Shown piece after piece: positions 5,755 through 10,063 of a stretch of DNA of 10,063 bases (the first letter of the stretch is position 1; every line of letters starts with the position of its first letter). Under the pieces are notes generated by a model. It was given only the letters and a program-made list of their open reading frames with translations, made no database searches and was not told the DNA's origin. Source of the stretch: Prevotellaceae bacterium (GTDB lineage: Bacteria; Bacteroidota; Bacteroidia; Bacteroidales; UBA932); NCBI GenBank assembly GCA_031273485.1, contig JAISRS010000559.1:1-10063 (forward strand). The letters are read 5' to 3'. The position numbers and the translations under genes were made by a program.

Positions 5755-6288
5755 ATGCTTTGTAAAAAATGTAATTTAGAAAACAATGCAGACGCAAAGT
5801 TTTGTGAAAACTGAGGCAACCGTCTTGAGCCGGAAATTATTGCGGCGCTCAAATGCCCGAAATGCGGTAAGGTTTTTCCGGCAGATGCAAAATTCTGCGA
5901 CAGGGACGGCACAAAGTTAGTGTCTCCCGTACCGCAAACGCCCAAATGCGTAAAATGCGGACGCGAATACACCGACGGCTCAAAATTCTGCCCGATTGAC
6001 GGTGGAAAAATTGCTGTGCAGGGATTTGTCCCACCGCCACCGCCCGATACAATGCCCGAAACTTATCAATGGCAGTCCATTGTCGTATTTATCTTGTGCA
6101 TTGTGCCGCTGGGGCTTATCATCACGCTTCCGGAAATCTTTTGGGCGGGTCGAATTAAAAAACTGTATTTGAACGGCGATGTGGAAGCGGCTAAACAGTT
6201 ATCAAAACGCTCACGGAACAGTTTGATTTGGTCAATTGTCTGCACGGTAGTTTTTTGGATAATTGTAATAATTTCGGCTAACGCATAA
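5755..6288 (+). pseudogene. Triple zinc-ribbon CD225-like protein with in-frame TGA at a Cys codon
   Basis: One reading frame of 177 sense or recoded codons runs from ATG 5755 to 6288, interrupted only by TGA at 5812-5814 (codon 20). Ribbon 1 has C3, C6 and C17, and the TGA stands exactly where the fourth Cys should be, followed by the expected Gly (FCEN-TGA-GNRL). Ribbons 2 (C34, C37, C48) and 3 (C65, C68, C79) end in CDRDG and CPIDG, as in the 4531 gene. After a Pro-rich linker, residues 104-175 resemble a CD225/dispanin segment: a hydrophobic stretch with PLG, then a short loop with NGDVEAAKQLSKRSR, then a second span. If TGA is read as stop, only 19 residues are made, or translation restarts at GTG 5920 and yields ribbon 3 plus the membrane part. 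A TGC/TGT to TGA nonsense mutation is the simplest view; a base-call error or selenocysteine is possible. Confidence 0.75.
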
Positions 6289-6301
6289 ATAGGATAAGAT
6301 T

Positions 6302-6508
6302 ATGAAATGTCAAAAATGTAGTTTTCAAAACCCCACAGATGCAAGGTTTTGTGAAAACACTCTCAAAAAAGAGAACGCTATTTTGATGCACAAATGTCCG
6401 AAATGCAATGCTGGATTTATTTTAGGTACAAAATTCCGCCAAAAATGTGAGTGTAATCTTCAGTTTAATGGTCAAATATTTAATAACTATAATAATAATC
6501 ACAGATGA
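6302..6508 (+). CDS. Short degenerate double zinc-ribbon protein
   Basis: This 68-residue ORF has two damaged zinc ribbons and no membrane segment. Ribbon 1 (C3, C6, C17) reads FCENTLKKE where paralogs have FCxNCGxxLK, as if the two codons for Cys-Gly were deleted in frame. From M29 a second module begins, close to the start of the 4531 protein (HKCPKCNAGFILGTKF against YKCPKCSAEFTLGTKF), but its third Cys is Arg46 and the CG after the fourth is changed (QKCECNL). The tail is Asn-rich. It may be a fusion of two truncated 5' modules and is likely decaying. Its TGA overlaps the ATG of the lipoprotein gene (ATGA), so its translation could still feed ribosomes into that gene. Whether the peptide binds metal or is stable is unknown. 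Confidence 0.55.
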   Translation: MKCQKCSFQNPTDARFCENTLKKENAILMHKCPKCNAGFILGTKFRQKCECNLQFNGQIFNNYNNNHR

Positions 6509-6888
6509 AACGAAAAATAGATTTCTACGCAATGATAATAATGACAATATTGTTATCTTGTGCTTGCAGTTCAAACTCAAGTTCGCCCCAAGGCGTGGCA
6601 AAGCAATTTTTTACCGCCTTTTATTCCGGCGATGTGGCTACTGCAAAAACATTTATGACGAAAGACGGCGCACGGCGTACGCCCGACCGATTGACATATA
6701 CCGATGAAGAAAGCAAAATACTGTTGGATATATTAAAACATGCCCAATTCAAGGTTTATGACAGTGAGTATGAAAGTATTAAAACGGTCAGAATAGTTGA
6801 TGCCAAAGGGGAACGAATAAGAGCCATATCCTCGGTCGAGATGGTTTATATCGGTGGCATTTGGAAAATAACAACGTATGGATATTGA
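6505..6888 (+). CDS. Small lipoprotein with DUF4878-like (NTF2-fold) domain
   Basis: The 127-residue protein has a lipoprotein signal: basic start MKRK, hydrophobic core, and lipobox LLSC with the modified Cys at 19, then a Ser/Asn-rich tether. C21 is a less likely alternative. The mature part opens with SPQGVAKQFFTAFYSGDVATAKTFM, which fits the first helices of DUF4878/NTF2-like domains, and ends in strands of the type VEMVYIGGIWKITTYGY. It should be attached to a membrane facing the periplasm. It is the only cluster member without a zinc ribbon, but it overlaps the preceding ORF by four bases, so it belongs to the operon. The fold assignment is by pattern only and no ligand is known. Confidence 0.8.
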   Translation: MKRKIDFYAMIIMTILLSCACSSNSSSPQGVAKQFFTAFYSGDVATAKTFMTKDGARRTPDRLTYTDEESKILLDILKHAQFKVYDSEYESIKTVRIVDAKGERIRAISSVEMVYIGGIWKITTYGY

Positions 6889-6914
6889 TTCTAAATTTTA
6901 GAAACTCAATAAAT

Positions 6915-7487
6915 ATGAAATGTCAAAAATGTAATTTTGAAAATGAAGAAAGCGCAAAGTTTTGCAAGAATTGCGGCGCTAAATTGAAACAACCGGTTAA
7001 AATACCAAAGTGGCTAAAAGTCAGCAAATGGGTATGGATTTATTTTGTTAATGCCATTGTATTTATGCCCGTGATAATGTATTTTCTGTCGTGCTTTACA
7101 GCATCATTGTTTGATACTTACCCTTGGTTGCTGGCAGTTGTTATTTCTATAGTGGCTGTACTCGCCATTATTAATCTTACGATAATATACAAGTCCATCA
7201 AACCTTTCCTGCTATTTTTCCCGATAGCTTTGGCTGGATGCATCGCACTGGTTGCAATCTTTGAAATGATGTCGGACAACTCAAAATATGAAAACGGTCG
7301 ATGTGAAACTCATATGAGGTATTTGGGTATAGTAAACAGATGGGGAATACCTATTATTTCTGATATTTACGGTAAGGTAGACTTATCAAATCCCAACGAG
7401 ATTATTGTAAAAGATAACGGTTTGATAAAAACATACGACAATAGCGGTAATTTGTTGCGAACAGATACCATAAAAAAAGAAAACTAA
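6915..7487 (+). CDS. Zinc-ribbon membrane protein with polar C-terminal tail
   Basis: The 190-residue protein is counted from ATG 6915. I prefer this start over an earlier in-frame ATG at 6861, because 6861 would overlap the lipoprotein gene and 6915 gives MKCQKCNFEN, the common start of this paralog set. One complete ribbon (C3, C6, C17, C20) is followed by a basic linker and three hydrophobic segments at about 39-60, 70-92 and 96-117. A polar tail of about 70 residues follows, containing VNRWGIPIISDIYGKVDL and a turn-rich NGLIKTYDNSGNLL that resembles single beta-hairpin repeats. It lies 26 bases after the lipoprotein gene and 13 before the protease gene. The body is not a family I recognise. 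Confidence 0.8.
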   Translation: MKCQKCNFENEESAKFCKNCGAKLKQPVKIPKWLKVSKWVWIYFVNAIVFMPVIMYFLSCFTASLFDTYPWLLAVVISIVAVLAIINLTIIYKSIKPFLLFFPIALAGCIALVAIFEMMSDNSKYENGRCETHMRYLGIVNRWGIPIISDIYGKVDLSNPNEIIVKDNGLIKTYDNSGNLLRTDTIKKEN

Positions 7488-7500
7488 AATTAGATAAATT

Positions 7501-9108
7501 ATGAACTGTCAAAAATGTAATTTTCAAAACAAAGGAAACGCTAAATTTTGCACCCATTGCGGTGCGAAGTTAACACCCTCTTCAAAGCATAAAAACAGTT
7601 GGTGGTGGGCAGGTGGAATGGCAGTAGCGGCGTTGGCTATTGCGTTAGTTTACGTTTTCTCTATTAAAAATGATAAAACCTTCTATTTCGAGGGTGAATA
7701 TCCGCAACCCGAATTAGTCGGTATTTCGGAAAACGGAACGGAATATCGCATTGAGGCAATACCGGGGCATGTTATTTTGTATTTTCAAAACGGCACTTCC
7801 TCTTCCCAAGCGGAAAAAATCATCAAGCAAAATGGAGGTAAAATTATTGAACAAATGCCTGAGTATGATTATTATTTAGCGGAAGTAAAAAAAGGGCGGG
7901 AGTCGGATTTTATTGTACAAATGCGGGAAAATTCGGAGGTAGAATATGCGTTTTTGAATACAGTACAATATCCCCAATCTTCGCAAACATATCTTCTTGA
8001 TGTTTTTAAATATGATGAGAAACACAAGGCGTCACACGGCGAAGAAGTAAAGAAAACGTTTCTGCGTACCTGTTCGCCCAACAGACTATTACCGGTTTAT
8101 GATAGGGAAAGTTGCATCACAAATCTACATGGAAGATATGTAGGCAGTACAATTAATACAGTGACTAAAAATCTGATAAATATTATGAAAAACGCCAATA
8201 AAAACGAATTAACTTTGATCAATATATCCATGGCGCCGTCAGTAAACGATGAAAAAGGAAATGTGGAAGATGAAAACGGTAAAAAACTGAAATATTCCAT
8301 CGTTGGGAAAACGCAACAAAAAAACTACATAAAAGATTATTTCAACTATTTAACCTATTTGGCAATGACCATTGAAAGAATAGAACATACTGGAAAAACA
8401 AATTTTATTATTACTAATGGTTCTGGAAATAATGGCATTCCGAATTTGGATGAATTGGTGCTGAGTGGTTTAGATGCTCAAACAAATGCTATATTAAAAA
8501 GACATTTGATACTCGTAAGTGCTTATGATACAAAAGATTTTTACTATTCCAATAATTTAAGAAACAAATGCGCTTTTGCTGCGACAGTTAATATTTCGGA
8601 GGAACCATTATCGGGCACTTCTTTTGCTGCACCCAAAATGCTTGGGTACATTGATCGAATGATTAATATATGTCCCGATTTGACGGTTTTCGATATTTTG
8701 CAGGCAATAAGAACGGCTACACCTAAAGAAAATCCGCGTGAACCAATAAGTTACAAAAAATTGGAATGTGAAGCAAATAAAATGTGCGGAATACCGTGCG
8801 ATTGGGATGAATTTGTTTATACCTTTTCGGATAATGACGGAATAATTAATTTGCCTGATGGTCAGCAAATCAATTATTCCTGTAGAAATCAGGAGTTTTT
8901 TGAAATGTCCCGCGTTTATGTAAATTTGTCCAATACAGCCAATTATGCCGTACACATAAAATGGCAGGCAATAGAAGCTACCAATCTTAAAAATCTACAA
9001 GGGGAAATCCGTATTGCTGGCGGTGGCAGTACGGTAATAGAGTTTCCCATTATCGAAATGGGAATGTTTCATTTAAAAACATTACAATTAAGAATAACGA
9101 AACAATGA
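7501..9108 (+). CDS. Membrane-anchored subtilisin-like (S8) protease with N-terminal zinc ribbon
   Basis: The protein has 535 residues. An N-terminal zinc ribbon (C3, C6, C17, C20) is followed by a basic stretch and one membrane span (about 36-54), so the rest should lie in the periplasm. Residues 86-155 resemble an I9-type prodomain: VILYFQNG, SQAEKIIKQNGGKIIEQ, YDYYLAEV, VEYAFLNTVQYP. The S8 elements follow: D167 in TYLLDVF, H179 in SHGEEV, N310 in ITNGSGNNG as the likely oxyanion Asn, and S374 in SGTSFAAPKM. Asp and His are only 12 residues apart, much closer than in classical subtilisin. Eight Cys in the exported part could form disulfides. A beta-rich C-terminal region (about 435-535) has no name I know. 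It is the last gene of the cluster. The substrate is unknown. The S8 call is firm by motif, but activity is not shown. Confidence 0.85.
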   Translation: MNCQKCNFQNKGNAKFCTHCGAKLTPSSKHKNSWWWAGGMAVAALAIALVYVFSIKNDKTFYFEGEYPQPELVGISENGTEYRIEAIPGHVILYFQNGTSSSQAEKIIKQNGGKIIEQMPEYDYYLAEVKKGRESDFIVQMRENSEVEYAFLNTVQYPQSSQTYLLDVFKYDEKHKASHGEEVKKTFLRTCSPNRLLPVYDRESCITNLHGRYVGSTINTVTKNLINIMKNANKNELTLINISMAPSVNDEKGNVEDENGKKLKYSIVGKTQQKNYIKDYFNYLTYLAMTIERIEHTGKTNFIITNGSGNNGIPNLDELVLSGLDAQTNAILKRHLILVSAYDTKDFYYSNNLRNKCAFAATVNISEEPLSGTSFAAPKMLGYIDRMINICPDLTVFDILQAIRTATPKENPREPISYKKLECEANKMCGIPCDWDEFVYTFSDNDGIINLPDGQQINYSCRNQEFFEMSRVYVNLSNTANYAVHIKWQAIEATNLKNLQGEIRIAGGGSTVIEFPIIEMGMFHLKTLQLRITKQ

Positions 9109-9396
9109 GTTGTAGCGCTCTCAAATGAAGATCAATATTTGAGTTATTTGTTGTAGATAAATGTTGTATAGTTTGACAGTTTTCTGCGGTCTTTACACTT
9201 TTAGACAGCATTTTTCTCAACAGCAGTGCGCTTGGTGGGACAGAACTCGGACAATCGCGCGTTCACCAACTTTCCGCGTTCTGTTTTCATGGCGGACGAT
9301 GTGTGTTTTGCAAGCGTTGCACTCCGCGCGTTCGGCGGTCACGGGAGACACATTTGCGCCCGCAAAACCCGCCCCCGAAAAACAATCGTCCAAACG
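9109..9396. other. Intergenic stretch with a weak hairpin after the protease gene
   Basis: CTCAAAT (9120-9126) and ATTTGAG (9137-9143) form a 7-bp stem with a 10-base loop, 12 bases after the protease stop. A T-rich but not uninterrupted tail follows, so it may serve as a weak terminator for the zinc-ribbon cluster. The rest, especially 9225-9396, is GC-richer and stays open in several frames on both strands, but no frame gives a protein I can support. It may be eroded mobile-element sequence. Confidence 0.4.
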
Positions 9397-9720
9397 TTAG
9401 TTTTGAATGTTACCAATAGTAAAATAACCAACGTTAGAGGTGATCTTTGTGATGACTTCTTTCTTCCGCATAAATTTTATATAACTCTTTGCAGTGCGTT
9501 CCTTTACATCCAGCATAACCTGTATCTGTTCGCACAAAACCGCGCAGGTACAATGTCGCTGCCTGCCGAAATTGTTCCGGCAACACCGGTCAATTCCGTT
9601 TCCTTGCGTTTTTCCTTTTCTTCCCTGGGCTTTTTCGCCCACGTAAGTGTGCATTTGCAATACTTTATCCCACGAAAAATTGTACAAGCGGGACATCAAG
9701 CGGGCTGTCGTCGCGTACTT
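9397..9720 (-). pseudogene. Frameshifted C-terminal remnant of a mobile-element replication protein
   Basis: Coding-like sequence runs on the minus strand but jumps frames. One frame gives YATTARLMSRLYNFSWDKVL then QMHTYVG. A second gives KKPREEKEKRKETELTGVAG then TISAGSDIVPA. The first frame then resumes with a helix-turn-helix-like end, VLCEQIQVMLDVKERTAKSY followed by IKFMRKKEVI, and stops at TAA 9397-9399. At least two frameshifts are needed to join these. The winged-helix look and the position after a Toprim primase fragment suggest the C-terminal part of a phage or plasmid primase/helicase or RepA-like ATPase. I cannot name the family. Confidence 0.5.
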
Positions 9721-10063
9721 TCAGGGCTTTGACTACCGAAATTTGCGGGTCTTGGTCTTTTTCTCCGCCTGTAATGAACATTGTATCTCCTTTGGCGGGA
9801 AGCTGTTCCAATCCAAAACAGTAATTTTCACCCGGGTTCCCGCCGTACAGAAAACGAATTTCGGAAAACGGACGGTAGATTTTCACGTATCGCCTGCCAG
9901 TATAGCCGAATATTGGCGCTTCTTCCGATGAAGAAAAGCCAAACGGTTTACCATCATTGTTTTCGCTCCTGAATTCCCTCAGGGAAAAAACTTTGTAGGT
10001 TTTCAATATTTCTGACGTGATGCCGTATTGATGCCAAAACTCCGTTTCCTTAGCGGAAAAAGT
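9665..10063 (-). pseudogene. Truncated phage/plasmid-type Toprim primase fragment
   Basis: The frame is open from the right edge, so the N-terminus lies outside the window. It reads EFWHQYGITSEILKTYKVFS, then YVKIYRPFSEIRFLYGG, then ENYCFGLEQLPAKGDTMFIT and GGEKD. This is the segment that leads into the Toprim domain of primase-like replication proteins of Bacteroidota phages and mobile elements. The Glu of GGEKD is the expected first catalytic Toprim residue. Right after it (about 9755) the similarity stops: the rest of the Toprim fold, with its DxD motif, is absent. The frame continues for about 29 unrelated residues to TAG at 9665-9667. It therefore looks like an internal deletion product, not a working primase. 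The family call is from memory of the motif string. Confidence 0.6.

Noticed and set aside
5812..5860. Bacterial SECIS element after the TGA
   Set aside because: A 6-bp stem is present at 5825-5852, but the 16-base loop shows no clear GGUC-type apical motif, and selenocysteine as a structural zinc ligand is not expected; kept only as a possibility within the TGA finding.
6889..6903. Near-palindrome TTCTAAATTTTAGAA between the lipoprotein and the 6915 gene
   Set aside because: A/T-only short palindrome with almost no loop and no T-run beyond it; could arise by chance in such A/T-rich sequence and is not a credible terminator.
6861..6914. Upstream in-frame ATG as start of the 6915 gene
   Set aside because: It would overlap the lipoprotein gene and add a non-conserved extension before the MKCQKC start shared by the paralogs.
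9201..9290. Minus-strand 29-residue ORF (MKTERGKLVNARLSEFC...) and an overlapping TTG-started frame
   Set aside because: Composition looks protein-like, but there is no start context, no known family and no neighbour support; left as unannotated intergenic sequence.
9226..9732. Plus-strand ORF of 168 residues at the right side
   Set aside because: Half of it overlaps the minus-strand primase remnant, and its sequence shows no domain or motif; likely spurious.

Overview
The window reads as chromosomal DNA of a member of the phylum Bacteroidota, most likely Bacteroidales. The reasons are: promoter elements of the TTTG / TAnnTTTG type, starts without clear Shine-Dalgarno sequences but with A/T-rich leaders, leucine-biosynthesis proteins of the Bacteroidota type, and a small helical protein family (3839-4480) that I know only from this phylum. 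No species can be named from the sequence.

Left part, minus strand (1-3211): leuA and leuC form a transcription unit that reads toward the left edge; leuD would be expected beyond it. Upstream of leuA is an almost textbook amino-acid attenuator: a promoter (3181-3211), a 19-residue leader peptide packed with Leu and Ile codons (3099-3158), a GC-rich hairpin with a T-run (3029-3061), and an 8-base segment overlapping the leader stop codon that is perfectly complementary to the 5' arm and loop of that hairpin. This is the strongest regulatory discovery in the window.

Middle (3212-3838): an apparently gene-free stretch carrying about 13 copies of a 21-bp tandem repeat (3451-3722). Its internal variation falls almost entirely in one codon phase. 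A short inverted repeat and a TAnnTTTG element follow, in front of a helical hypothetical gene (3839-4480).

Plus-strand cluster (4531-9108): seven closely spaced or overlapping ORFs form a probable operon. Six of them start with, or contain remnants of, the same short zinc-ribbon module (CxxC-x10-CxxC), joined to quite different bodies: three membrane spans, a CD225/dispanin-like segment, a membrane region with a short tail, and a membrane-anchored subtilisin-like (S8) protease with an I9-like prodomain. The seventh is a small lipoprotein with a DUF4878-like NTF2 fold. In one paralog the fourth zinc-binding Cys of the first ribbon is an in-frame TGA. In another the Cys-Gly pair at the same place is missing, and a Cys of its second ribbon is Arg. 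The cluster therefore shows both module shuffling and decay. Its biological role is unknown.

Right edge (9109-10063): about 290 bases without a convincing gene, then minus-strand debris of a phage- or plasmid-type Toprim primase. It is cut inside the Toprim motif and fused to a frameshifted C-terminal helix-turn-helix segment: the scar of an old mobile element.
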